Origin: Lacrimispora defluvii
GTDB lineage: Bacteria; Bacillota; Clostridia; Lachnospirales; Lachnospiraceae
NCBI GenBank assembly: GCA_013036995.1
Contig: JAAOXG010000048.1
Location: 1-39,508 of the forward strand
Length of the DNA: 39,508 bases
Direction: 5' to 3'
Positions 9,660-16,594 of the stretch are shown here, one piece after another. Under the pieces are notes generated by a model. The model ran no database searches and was not told where the DNA came from. It saw only the letters and a program-made list of their open reading frames with translations. Within the stretch, counting starts at the first letter, position 1. Each line of letters starts with the position of its first letter. The position numbers and the translations under genes are program-made.

Positions 9660-10397
9660 TTATTGTAGATATTCTCTGATTTCGTTTGGATGATTCTTTC
9701 CAACCACTTTTCCCAGTATATCAAAACGGTCATGCTCTTTTACCGGAATAGGCGGGTATTTTTCATTGAGGGAAATGAGAAATACTCCGTTTTTATCATC
9801 CTGTAATTTCTTAATATAAGCTTCTCCGTTCAGAGAGAAGATGCCAATTTCTCCATTTTCAACCATATCCTGCTTTAATACCCATGCAATCTGCCCGTCT
9901 TCAAATTCGGGTTCCATACTGTCGCCACTGATTTTTACACCGAAGCTTGCGGATTCCGGTATAATATCCTTCGTAAGCTGAATCGTTTCTTTTGGTCCAT
10001 CCACAAGGAAGTTTCCGGTTCCGGCAGAAACAGCGTTTTCATAGACATCAATAAATCTGCTAAATGGGATAATTTTGCAAGATTGCTTTGTATATTTGTC
10101 GCTAAAATGCAATAAATCAATATAGTCTAAAGCCTTTTCTTTTCCTACTTCATTAAGAGTAGAAAGCGGATCGGATGGATTCTCCCCGAAATATGCTTCA
10201 TATATATTTGTAATGTTCAGCACTTTGCAAACGGTCATGAAAGTAGCAATACTTGGTTCAGTGGCATTTGTCTCCCATTTGGAGATTGCTTTTGCTGAGA
10301 GGTTGATGCCTTCTTCCTGTAATAGCTCAGCTAACATTGGCTGGGAAAGTTTCATTTTTTTTCTGTTGGAAGAAATGATTTCACCGATATTTCTCAT
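9660..10397 (-). CDS. XRE-family repressor with S24 (LexA-like) self-cleavage domain
   Basis: A 245-residue two-domain repressor. Residues about 4-62 are a Cro/CI-type helix-turn-helix (LSQPMLAELL...AKAISKWETNATEPS). Residues about 120-240 are a peptidase S24 domain with the nucleophile Ser in KISGDSMEPEF and the catalytic Lys in EAYIKKLQD. An Ala-Gly cleavage site is visible in NAVSAGTGN. Such proteins silence mobile-element or SOS genes and cleave themselves on RecA activation. It is divergent from the Y-family polymerase operon, with a perfect palindrome at that promoter, so it is inferred to repress the polymerase operon and be relieved by DNA damage. This fits phage/ICE-type CI repressors. 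The start follows GAGGCGA on the minus strand. Confidence 0.88.
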   Translation of the reverse strand: MRNIGEIISSNRKKMKLSQPMLAELLQEEGINLSAKAISKWETNATEPSIATFMTVCKVLNITNIYEAYFGENPSDPLSTLNEVGKEKALDYIDLLHFSDKYTKQSCKIIPFSRFIDVYENAVSAGTGNFLVDGPKETIQLTKDIIPESASFGVKISGDSMEPEFEDGQIAWVLKQDMVENGEIGIFSLNGEAYIKKLQDDKNGVFLISLNEKYPPIPVKEHDRFDILGKVVGKNHPNEIREYLQ

Positions 10398-10444
10398 AAA
10401 TTCGCCTCGTTTCTAAGATGATTTAGTGTCTCGATTTCCCCTAT

Positions 10445-10473
10445 AGTATATATCAGAAAGAAGATTTTTTCAA
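10445..10473 (-). promoter_or_regulatory. Promoter for the S24 repressor gene
   Basis: Read on the minus strand, TTGAAA (10473-10468) and TATACT (10450-10445) are separated by exactly 17 bases. It lies 48 bases upstream of the repressor start and is divergent from the polymerase promoter. Confidence 0.65.
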
Positions 10474-10502
10474 GTATAAAATCGCCAAATGAGAGAAAAA
10501 GG

Positions 10503-10546
10503 GACACATGTGTCTGTTGACAATCGCTTAATAAGAGAGTTATACT
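10503..10546 (+). promoter_or_regulatory. Promoter with adjacent 12-bp palindromic operator for the polymerase operon
   Basis: TTGACA at 10517-10522 and TATACT at 10541-10546 (18-base spacing) form a strong promoter facing the Y-family polymerase. Immediately upstream lies the perfect palindrome GACACATGTGTC (10503-10514). This is not the canonical Firmicute LexA box (GAAC-N4-GTTC). Its position makes it the likely operator of the divergent S24 repressor. Confidence 0.55.
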
Positions 10547-10607
10547 TGAGCCTGTAAGAAGTGATAGAAAGCTTCTTTCCATAGAACAGACTGGAGGTGA
10601 ATGGGAA

Positions 10608-11855
10608 ATGGAGCGAACCATATTGCATAGTGATATTAACTGCTGTTATGCAGCGATTGAGCATTTGCATCACCCGGAACTAGCCGGAAAGCCATTGGCA
10701 GTAGGAGGGGACCCAGAGTCAAGACATGGAATCGTACTGACTGCTGACTACATTGCCAAAAAATACGGTGTGAAAACAGGAATGGCTCTCTGGCAGGCGA
10801 AACAGGTTTGCCCTGACATTACATTTATTTCCCCCAGAATGGACTTGTATCTGCGTTTTTCCCGCATGGCACATGAAATTTATTCGGAATACACGGATTT
10901 GCAGGAACCATATGGAATTGATGAAAGCTGGCTCGATGTATCAGCAAGCAGCAGTATCAAGGGTGATGGTTATAAGATTGCGGAGGAAATCAGTAACCGG
11001 ATGAAGAGTGAGCTTGGTATAACCGTCAGCATAGGAGTATCCTTTGACAAGATTTATGCAAAGCTCGGTTCGGATTATAAGAAGCCGGATGCGATTACTA
11101 CCATGTATAAGGACGAGTTTCGCCAGAAGGCATGGAAGCTCCCTGCATCAGATTTACTCTGTGTAGGACGAAGCACTAACCAGAAGCTGTTGAAAATAGG
11201 CATTAAGACAATCGGTGATCTTGCTAGAATGGATGAACATATTCTCGTAAATCATCTTGGTAAAATGGGGAGTGTGTTGTGGGCATTTGCTAATGGTTAT
11301 GATGACTCACCGGTCAGGCTGGAGGATACCCATGCTCCAATTAAATCAGTTGGTAACAGTACGACTACACCGAGAGATTTGGAAAATGACGAGGATGTGA
11401 AAATTGTTCTTTATATTCTTGCGGAGAGTGTGGCTGCAAGGCTCCGGGAAAATGGATTCCGTTGCCGGGTGGTGGAAATCAGTATCAGGGATAATGAATT
11501 GTTCTCTTTTACCCGTCAGAAAAAGATAGACCATGCCACTAACATTACCAGTGAGATAGCTGCGTATGCCTACCAGATTTTTAAAGCAAGTTATGATTGG
11601 AGAAAGCCAATCAGAAGTGTAGGTGTAAGAGGTGCAGACCTTGTAACGGATAATTATTGGGAGCAGATTGATTTATTTTCCAGTGTGGAATTTCGGGAAA
11701 AGCAGATGAAAGTGGATGCAGCAGTTGATGATATTCGCAGACGGTTTGGTCTTTACAGTATTCAGAGAGGGCTCATGTATCGGGATAAACTATTATCCGC
11801 AGTAAATGCCCGTGAGGATCATGTAGTACATCCACATGGTTACTTTAATCAGTGA
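10608..11855 (+). CDS. Y-family DNA polymerase (DinB/UmuC type)
   Basis: A 415-residue translesion DNA polymerase. The N-terminal metal-binding segment is ILHSDINCCYAAIEHL and the second catalytic pair lies in PYGIDESWLDVS. Between them is the palm motif GIVLTADYIAKKYGVKTGM. A helix-hairpin-helix-like region (LLKIGIKTIGDLARMDEHIL) and a C-terminal little-finger region follow. The usual second Asp in the first motif (DxD) is Asn here and Cys-Cys replaces the usual aromatic pair, as seen in the accessory UmuC-like group of Firmicutes rather than in housekeeping DinB. The start follows GGAGGTG. It heads an operon with a LexA-like DNA-binding protein and a small protein. It is probably part of a damage-inducible mobile-element cassette. 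Confidence 0.9.
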   Translation: MERTILHSDINCCYAAIEHLHHPELAGKPLAVGGDPESRHGIVLTADYIAKKYGVKTGMALWQAKQVCPDITFISPRMDLYLRFSRMAHEIYSEYTDLQEPYGIDESWLDVSASSSIKGDGYKIAEEISNRMKSELGITVSIGVSFDKIYAKLGSDYKKPDAITTMYKDEFRQKAWKLPASDLLCVGRSTNQKLLKIGIKTIGDLARMDEHILVNHLGKMGSVLWAFANGYDDSPVRLEDTHAPIKSVGNSTTTPRDLENDEDVKIVLYILAESVAARLRENGFRCRVVEISIRDNELFSFTRQKKIDHATNITSEIAAYAYQIFKASYDWRKPIRSVGVRGADLVTDNYWEQIDLFSSVEFREKQMKVDAAVDDIRRRFGLYSIQRGLMYRDKLLSAVNAREDHVVHPHGYFNQ

Positions 11856-11868
11856 GGAGTTGAACGGA

Positions 11869-12087
11869 ATGACTAATAGAACGGAACTGACAGAAAGACA
11901 GAAGCTTGTGTATGACAGCATCGTTGATTATCAAATGCAGCATGGTTACGCACCTTCCATCAGGGAGTTATGCGTTATCTGCAATTTGGCATCAACTTCA
12001 AGTGTTTATGCACATTTGAAAAAACTTGAAGAGTTAGGATATATCAGACGGCGGGAAGATGCTCCGAGAGCAATCTCCATAGTGTAA
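11869..12087 (+). CDS. Free-standing LexA-type winged-helix DNA-binding domain
   Basis: A 72-residue protein that is just the LexA N-terminal DNA-binding domain: LTERQKLVYDSIVDYQMQHG, then APSIRELCVICNLASTSSVYAHLKKLEELGYIRR. The S24 protease half, including the cleavage site, is missing, and the gene ends cleanly rather than by frameshift. I chose the ATG at 11869 because GAGGAG lies 9 bases upstream; an earlier in-frame start at 11836 would overlap the polymerase gene. It may bind LexA-like sites as a non-cleavable competitor or regulate its own operon. Function is inferred. The domain call is strong. Confidence 0.82.
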   Translation: MTNRTELTERQKLVYDSIVDYQMQHGYAPSIRELCVICNLASTSSVYAHLKKLEELGYIRRREDAPRAISIV

Positions 12088-12100
12088 ACAGGAGGTAGAC

Positions 12101-12349
12101 ATGGAAAGCAGTAAAGTATATGTTGATGTGACTGCCGAGTTTTCAAAGGAAGGGGTACTTACCCCGAAGAGCTTCCGATGGACAGATGGCAGTGTTTATG
12201 AGATACAGCGTGTTAAGGACATCCGAAGAGCTGCAAGCCTGAAGGCTGGCGGTGTGGGTATGAGATATACCTGTATTGTGAATGGTAGAGAGAGTTATCT
12301 GTATTATGAAGATAACAATATGTGGTTTATGGAGAGAGCCGGAGCATAA
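12101..12349 (+). CDS. Small unknown protein in the polymerase operon
   Basis: An 82-residue protein, 13 bases after the LexA-like gene and preceded by AGGAGG. It is mostly predicted beta-strand (VYVDVTAEFSKEGVLTPKSF, YTCIVNGRESYLYYEDNNMWFMER), suggesting a small beta-barrel. I do not recognise a characterised family. Its fixed place behind the polymerase and LexA-like genes suggests an accessory to the translesion polymerase. No signal peptide or membrane segment is seen. Confidence 0.65.
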   Translation: MESSKVYVDVTAEFSKEGVLTPKSFRWTDGSVYEIQRVKDIRRAASLKAGGVGMRYTCIVNGRESYLYYEDNNMWFMERAGA

Positions 12350-12354
12350 CTGAT

Positions 12355-12426
12355 TTGTCACAGGTGACAATCAGTTGCTTCCAATAGATCAGCACAGTGG
12401 TGCAGGTGACACAGGGCAGTTGTCAC
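12355..12426. repeat. Dyad repeats of the TGTCAC/GTGACA type
   Basis: TTGTCAC-AG-GTGACAA (12355-12370) is a near-perfect 16-bp dyad. A second inverted pair, GTGACA (12406-12411) and TGTCAC (12421-12426), follows. The 9-mer CAGGTGACA occurs at 12361 and 12403. They lie in the 180-base gap before the ParR-like gene and may be binding sites for it. Confidence 0.5.
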
Positions 12427-12564
12427 ATCGGAACTCTGCACCCGGAAGACTTGCAAAGGTGATTTCCCTTTCCTATGCGAGTACAAAGTTAAGTATTGAT
12501 TTTGTATAGCAAAGGAGCAGACTGAATTGAATAGAAAGATTGAGATTAGATGTAGAAATGGTCA

Positions 12565-12606
12565 TTGTAACAGGCTTTTTATGAATTATTATGTTACAGG
12601 TAACAA
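12565..12606. repeat. Diverged copies of the same dyad upstream of the ParR-like start
   Basis: TTGTAACAGG at 12565-12574 matches one arm and the spacer of the dyad at 12355. TGTTAC-AG-GTAACA (12592-12605) is the same dyad with C-to-T and G-to-A changes on opposite arms that keep the symmetry. Both lie in the 5' region before the ATG at 12638. Confidence 0.45.
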
Positions 12607-12637
12607 TGTAGATTTGAATCTGGGAGGATTTGAACTT

Positions 12638-13045
12638 ATGTTTAACAGTCTCAGACTGAACATGAACAATCCACAGCATGTCAAAATCAATGAGATATTA
12701 TGTAGCATTGACAAAGATGTGTGTAAATCAAAAAACCAGTTCATTATAGATGCAATCGAATTCTATATCGACAACTTTGGCAAGCAGATATTGGTTAAGG
12801 AAGATAGCGACATACGTTATGTAACATCGGATGATTTGGATGATATTAAGCAGGAACTGATGGAAGCAGCCATGACAGAAGCAAGGAGAGAAGTCATTCG
12901 AGTTCTAGGAACTGCGGTATCAGGAAGAGGAATGGGAGAGTTAGTGACTAGAACAGAAATCGCACCCACTGCTCCTGAAAAGGAAGAACCAGTTGATGAT
13001 GAAGTGGTATCCGGTCTTGCAACAAGCTGGATGCCAGAGATGTAA
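12638..13045 (+). CDS. ParR-like ribbon-helix-helix DNA-binding protein (orphan)
   Basis: A 135-residue protein starting at the ATG at 12638, which has GGGAGGA 9 bases upstream. An in-frame TTG at 12527 would give a longer form but would place the repeat inside the gene. The segment NNPQHVKINEILCSIDKDVC followed by KSKNQFIIDAIEFYIDNFGK resembles the ribbon-helix-helix fold of ParR/StbB-type centromere-binding proteins of type II plasmid partition systems. The rest is an acidic C-terminal tail. No ParM-like actin ATPase gene is present next to it, so it may be a relic or act alone on the nearby dyads. The fold is moderately supported. The partition role is an inference. Confidence 0.55.
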   Translation: MFNSLRLNMNNPQHVKINEILCSIDKDVCKSKNQFIIDAIEFYIDNFGKQILVKEDSDIRYVTSDDLDDIKQELMEAAMTEARREVIRVLGTAVSGRGMGELVTRTEIAPTAPEKEEPVDDEVVSGLATSWMPEM

Positions 13046-13059
13046 AGGAGGGAACAACC

Positions 13060-13236
13060 ATGATTAGAAGATTTTATGCCGGATTAGGCAGTTTGTTATT
13101 AGCAATCTTAAGAGGAATACTTTGGGTATTACTTGGTATATTGAAACTTGTTCTTGCACTGGCAAAGATCTTCCTTCTGATGTTCGGTCTGGTTGCTAGA
13201 TTATTCCTGGCATTTGTCAGAGCGGGAACACCATAG
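13060..13236 (+). CDS. 58-residue hydrophobic peptide
   Basis: A short gene directly after the ParR-like gene, with AAAGGAGGG upstream of its ATG. The product is nearly all hydrophobic between residues about 9 and 54 (for example LLLAILRGILWVLLGILKLV) with Arg at both ends, so one long or two short membrane helices are expected. Composition resembles small type I toxin or holin-like peptides, but no family is recognised. It lies in the mobile-element-like stretch and is probably co-transcribed with the ParR-like gene. Confidence 0.5.
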   Translation: MIRRFYAGLGSLLLAILRGILWVLLGILKLVLALAKIFLLMFGLVARLFLAFVRAGTP

Positions 13237-13263
13237 AAAGAGCTATGAGAGGAGGTGAGCAGC

Positions 13264-13344
13264 ATGGTACGATTCTTTACGGCATATAAGAAAAATCGTA
13301 GACTCATGAAATATTTCTTTAATCTGAAGAAATTAATGGTATGA
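13264..13344 (+). CDS. 26-residue basic peptide
   Basis: A tiny reading frame preceded by GAGGAGGTGAGC, a very strong ribosome binding site, 27 bases after the hydrophobic peptide gene. The product starts MVRFFTAYKKNRRLMKYFFN and is basic and aromatic. The good start context is the only support that it is translated. No family is recognised. Confidence 0.35.
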   Translation: MVRFFTAYKKNRRLMKYFFNLKKLMV

Positions 13345-13370
13345 TGAAAAGAGAATGAAATGCACAGAAT

Positions 13371-13397
13371 ACGGGACAGTCCATTAAGGTGTCCCGT
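13371..13397 (+). terminator. Hairpin after the small-peptide genes
   Basis: ACGGGACA (13371-13378) and TGTCCCGT (13390-13397) form a perfect 8-bp stem. There is no T-run directly after it, so termination would be weak. It separates the small-peptide genes from the lipoprotein leader. Confidence 0.4.
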
Positions 13398-13427
13398 GCG
13401 TAATTAACAGAAGATGTTCACATAGAT

Positions 13428-13469
13428 GTAAGAGTGGACAGGCACGGAACACCAGCCTAACCCTCTTAC
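13428..13469 (+). other. Stem-loop in the lipoprotein leader
   Basis: GTAAGAG (13428-13434) and CTCTTAC (13463-13469) form a 7-bp stem closing a 28-base loop just upstream of the lipoprotein ribosome binding site. Its function is unknown. Confidence 0.3.
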
Positions 13470-13490
13470 GGAAAGGGATAGGTGAAGCTT

Positions 13491-14264
13491 ATGAAAAAGA
13501 TAGTAGTTATTCTTTTATCTGTAGCACTTTTATCTCTTGCAGGATGCGGGAATAAGAGTAAAGATACAGTCGCTGATTCATCAGCAGTAGATACCGAATC
13601 AGTAGAGTCAACGGAAATTGTGAAGAGCACAGAAGAAGTGCACACTACAGAAACGGAGACAATAGAGATAGAGAATACAGAGAAAGAAACCGAGAGTTCT
13701 CAGATCGTAGCAGAGGATTCTACAACAGATGCTCCAGTGCAGAACGATAGCAATGAAGCTGTAGCAGATAACAGTAGTAGTTCAAATAATGCTGAAGCCG
13801 GTGGACAAAGCAGCCCGCCACAGCAGGATAATCAATCACAACAGAGTACTCCTGCACAGCCAGAGCAGACACCAAGCGAACCAGTGGTCAGCGAACCCCA
13901 GACCATTGCCTATAGTCCAGAAAATGTAGTGGCATTAGCTACTGCTAAGACGAAAGCAGCAGGGAAAGTTCTTCTGACAGATAATCTGAATAACCTTCTT
14001 GCAAGTGGTCAGATTTCGCAGGAAGATTACAATGCGTATTACCCTTATGATGGGGCTGGTTATTACAGTGTGTTTGTAGATAGCAATCTTGCGGAAGCAA
14101 GAGATGTGTCTGGAACACAGAAGTTCAATAGTGAAGATGATATCGCCCAGTATATAGCTGACATGCTTGCACTGGAGAACGGTCCATATTTTTTGATTGA
14201 ATATGCAGGCACATATGACTACTATGGAAAGATATGTTACGAATTCAGATGCTACAGAGCATAA
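13491..14264 (+). CDS. Secreted lipoprotein of unknown function
   Basis: A 257-residue lipoprotein starting at the ATG at 13491, with an AGGTG site 5 bases upstream; an in-frame GTG at 13482 is possible but coincides with that site. The signal peptide MKKIVVILLSVALLSLAGCG ends in a clear LAGC lipobox. Residues about 25-145 are a low-complexity Ser/Thr/Glu/Asn/Gln/Pro-rich linker. The C-terminal ~110 residues form a compact domain, with DNLNNLLASGQISQEDYNAY and GPYFLIEYAGTYDYYGKICY visible. The lipid anchor would place it on the outer face of the membrane. No enzyme motif is recognised. Such lipoproteins with long linkers occur in conjugative elements, and this one sits in accessory DNA. Confidence 0.75.
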   Translation: MKKIVVILLSVALLSLAGCGNKSKDTVADSSAVDTESVESTEIVKSTEEVHTTETETIEIENTEKETESSQIVAEDSTTDAPVQNDSNEAVADNSSSSNNAEAGGQSSPPQQDNQSQQSTPAQPEQTPSEPVVSEPQTIAYSPENVVALATAKTKAAGKVLLTDNLNNLLASGQISQEDYNAYYPYDGAGYYSVFVDSNLAEARDVSGTQKFNSEDDIAQYIADMLALENGPYFLIEYAGTYDYYGKICYEFRCYRA

Positions 14265-14286
14265 AACCGAATAGAGTAAAACGATG

Positions 14287-14324
14287 ACAGGTTAAAGCCA
14301 AATACTTTGACCTGTTATTTTTTT
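14287..14324 (+). terminator. Strong Rho-independent terminator
   Basis: ACAGGTTAAAG (14287-14297) and CTTTGACCTGT (14305-14315) form an 11-bp stem with one G-U pair and a 7-base loop, followed by seven T residues at 14318-14324. It ends the lipoprotein transcript. Confidence 0.88.
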
Positions 14325-14359
14325 GCCCTTTTATCAAGAATTTAGGAGGAAACAAGTAT

Positions 14360-14890
14360 ATGAAACAGAAATGGAAGCGCTTTATAGCAGGATTTTTAGC
14401 AGTGCTGACCATGTTTTCGGCGTTGTTCACCAACGGAACCACTGCATTTGCAGCAAGCCCAAGTGCAAAGATTGCATTCTGGAATGCTTCGACCAAAGCA
14501 TCCGGTGAAGTCAGTGAACTGAAAGCTGGATATAATCATGGAAAAGTATTATATGCCATGATCGATGGGCATACAGGATATTGTATGAACTTTGGGTTGG
14601 CAGCATCCGGCGGACAGCTGATGAACAGTTATGAGAATGAAAGCACAGTTCTTTCTTCTTCGCAGAAAAAGTACCTGATGTACTGTCTGTATTATGGATT
14701 CAGCAGCACGGATGTGTCAGCACCAACAAATGATCAGGCAAATGCCTATATTGCAACGCAGGCAATGGTGTGGATCATTGCAAATGGTATAAGCTCCATA
14801 GAAAGTTCATTTGAAAACGTGATTCTATTTAAGTCTTCATTGATCTTCAATGTGGTAACTGTTAGTAACTTAGATAGAAGGCTCTGGTAA
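14360..14890 (+). pseudogene. Truncated thioester-domain surface adhesin
   Basis: The gene has a strong GGAGGAAAC start and a signal peptide (MKQKWKRFIAGFLAVLTMFS, cleavage near AFAA). A thioester domain of Gram-positive surface adhesins follows: Cys75 in HTGYCMN and Gln134 in IATQAMVW are the residues that would form the internal Cys-Gln thioester. Intact homologues run on for hundreds of residues through pilin/Cna-type repeats to a sorting signal. Here the recognisable sequence stops at about residue 143 (WIIANG) and continues as 30 unrelated residues to a stop. The lost part begins where an opposing gene starts to be read, so a deletion or insertion junction lies near 14785-14830. Probably non-functional, as it has no cell-wall anchor. 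Confidence 0.75.
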
Positions 14891-15606
14891 TTTTGCCAAG
14901 TACAATGGAACATATCTTGGTAATTGATTTCTAAAAGCTGGTCAGAGTATTCAGGTATATCATGCATATGAATAAAGTCATTTAACGAGAGTAGGTGTTC
15001 TTTTACAATATCATTAAAAGTTTCTATATCAAATTCTGGAATATATTCGCTGTTATTCCGATCCCTTAATTCCTGATAAAAGTAGAAATTAAAATGTTCC
15101 GTTTCTGAGTAAAGATTGATTTCAGAATCATCACGATAGCAAAGAAGAATTTGAATGATATTATCAAGCAAAGTGACATAGTCTTTTGCATCTAAAGCAG
15201 ACTTAATTGACAATATTTGACGCATTGTAAGTACATCACGGATGAAACTGTTTAAATAAACTTGATCGGGTTCATCGTCTGGAACAACTTCAGAAAAAAT
15301 AGCTTTTTCTTTACGAAAGAAAATATAATCGTTGGTGGTGTTGTCCATGATACGATTCGTAGAAAGCAAACCATATTTATGACAAAAATTGAGAATTGAT
15401 TCATAGCTTTCTATATTGATGGAAGCAAATTCATAAGCAACAGAGCCTTCATCATAGGAATTCTGAGAATAGATTTGTTTAAGTTTTCCTGGATAAGTGG
15501 TGACGATAGCCTTGTTAGAAAAAATGTTTCCAAATGCTTTTGAATCATCTTTGATTTCATACATTCCTACAAGATTACTAAATGAAAATCCCTTGTTTAC
15601 AATCAT
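14746..15606 (-). CDS. Unknown protein whose 3' end is lost at the junction
   Basis: A 286-residue reading frame on the minus strand with a GAAGG site before its ATG. I recognise no family. It is acidic, leucine-rich and predicted mainly helical, for example SFIRDVLTMRQILSIKSALD and EHFNFYFYQELRDRNNSEYI, with no signal peptide. The last ~25 residues (from about NELSMELIPF) are the complement of the adhesin coding sequence, so the true C-terminus has been replaced. The native gene therefore ends near 14800-14830 in this window. A phage or conjugative-element cargo gene is likely. Two palindromes just upstream of its start suggest tight control. Confidence 0.55.
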   Translation of the reverse strand: MIVNKGFSFSNLVGMYEIKDDSKAFGNIFSNKAIVTTYPGKLKQIYSQNSYDEGSVAYEFASINIESYESILNFCHKYGLLSTNRIMDNTTNDYIFFRKEKAIFSEVVPDDEPDQVYLNSFIRDVLTMRQILSIKSALDAKDYVTLLDNIIQILLCYRDDSEINLYSETEHFNFYFYQELRDRNNSEYIPEFDIETFNDIVKEHLLSLNDFIHMHDIPEYSDQLLEINYQDMFHCTWQNYQSLLSKLLTVTTLKINEDLNRITFSNELSMELIPFAMIHTIACVAI

Positions 15607-15623
15607 CTGCGTACCTTCTTTCT

Positions 15624-15654
15624 ATATGTCATATAAAAAAGTATATGTTCATAT
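15624..15654. promoter_or_regulatory. Tandem ATATG-CATAT palindromes
   Basis: ATATG-T-CATAT (15624-15634) and ATATG-TT-CATAT (15643-15654) are two tandem palindromes 19 bases apart, one start to the next. They lie just before the start of the minus-strand unknown gene. A TACAAT box on the minus strand lies at 15670-15665, so the palindromes fall in its early transcribed region, where a repressor could act. Confidence 0.4.
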
Positions 15655-15803
15655 GACAAATACCATTGTATCATAGAATCAAGATAAAGAAATCAAAAAT
15701 GTAGATTCAATTCGGAATCAAACCATCCCAAACAGATTCCTTAAAGTTTCTGAAAAATGAAGTTATAATATAAATATCAACAGAAGAAAGTGAGGTCTTT
15801 ACT

Positions 15804-16541
15804 ATGGGTAAATCAATGGTAACAGCAGCAAAAATTTACGAGCAGGTCATTGAGATGACCGGATTTGCAGATGATGATAGTACAAAGAGGAAGTTGAGAA
15901 ACAAGATGACCTTTTTGTTGGAGCAGGTGGCTTTGAGAAGAGTATCGGAATTTAAACAAGGGAGAGATATCGTTATACCTAGGAATGATGCTCCAATTAT
16001 CCGTAATTTATTGGCATTAGCAATTGATGATGGGGAGGAGGGGAATATGATTGTGGATTGGTTTAACGGAAACATTGACACAAACGATGCACAGGAATGT
16101 GTTCTATTGTATATGCAGCTAGGAGAGCCAATTATGCGTGCTGAAATGATGGGAGAAACAGATTCGGTGACTGTAGATGAATGGAAAGCATCCATTAGAG
16201 GCGTGTTGAACTATGATATGGCAGACAGGACATTGAAGATGAAACGAAAGTTGGAGGAATTTCGTGCCAAGACTTTGGTGATGAGCAACACAGTGAGAAA
16301 TGGTGATGTAATTGTCGGATGTGAAGACGGAAGTCGCTATTATGGCATGGTAAGTGAGAAACCAATAAAACATCTCTCAGAAGAATTGATACACAAAATA
16401 TTAGATGGTTTGTATCTTCAGGAAGACTATTTTGATGTTTTGAATCAACTAATGGATCGGATGATGGCGGATGCGGAATCAAAAGCAGTACCTACTATAG
16501 AAACATATATTAACAGCTATTATATACTTCTATATATATGA
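15804..16541 (+). CDS. Unknown 245-residue protein
   Basis: A reading frame preceded by AGTGAGGTC and by a TATAAT box at 15764-15769. The product has no signal peptide or membrane segment. The first 110 residues are helical and charged (KRKLRNKMTFLLEQVALRRV, RNDAPIIRNLLALAIDDGEE). A small segment DVIVGCEDGSRYYGMV looks like a beta-hairpin. The C-terminus, ETYINSYYILLYI, is hydrophobic, read from AT-rich DNA and unlike the rest, so the gene may be truncated here too. No family is recognised. It is the last gene of the accessory region. Confidence 0.5.
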   Translation: MGKSMVTAAKIYEQVIEMTGFADDDSTKRKLRNKMTFLLEQVALRRVSEFKQGRDIVIPRNDAPIIRNLLALAIDDGEEGNMIVDWFNGNIDTNDAQECVLLYMQLGEPIMRAEMMGETDSVTVDEWKASIRGVLNYDMADRTLKMKRKLEEFRAKTLVMSNTVRNGDVIVGCEDGSRYYGMVSEKPIKHLSEELIHKILDGLYLQEDYFDVLNQLMDRMMADAESKAVPTIETYINSYYILLYI

Positions 16542-16569
16542 AGTAAAGTGTATCCCCATATTTTACCAC

Positions 16570-16594
16570 AAGACCAACGGTTTCCCGGTCTTTT
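16570..16594 (+). terminator. Probable terminator after the unknown gene
   Basis: AAGACC (16570-16575) and GGTCTT (16587-16592) form a stem with possible inner CGG/CCG pairs, running into TTTTATTAAT. It lies 29 bases after the stop at 16541. Confidence 0.5.

Noticed and set aside
12527-12637. N-terminal extension of the ParR-like protein from a TTG
   Set aside because: The ATG at 12638 has a much better ribosome binding site, and the extension would cover the dyad repeat.
9660-16541. Complete integrated element with integrase, relaxase or attachment sites
   Set aside because: No integrase, transposase, relaxase or matching end repeats were seen; only fragments of accessory DNA.
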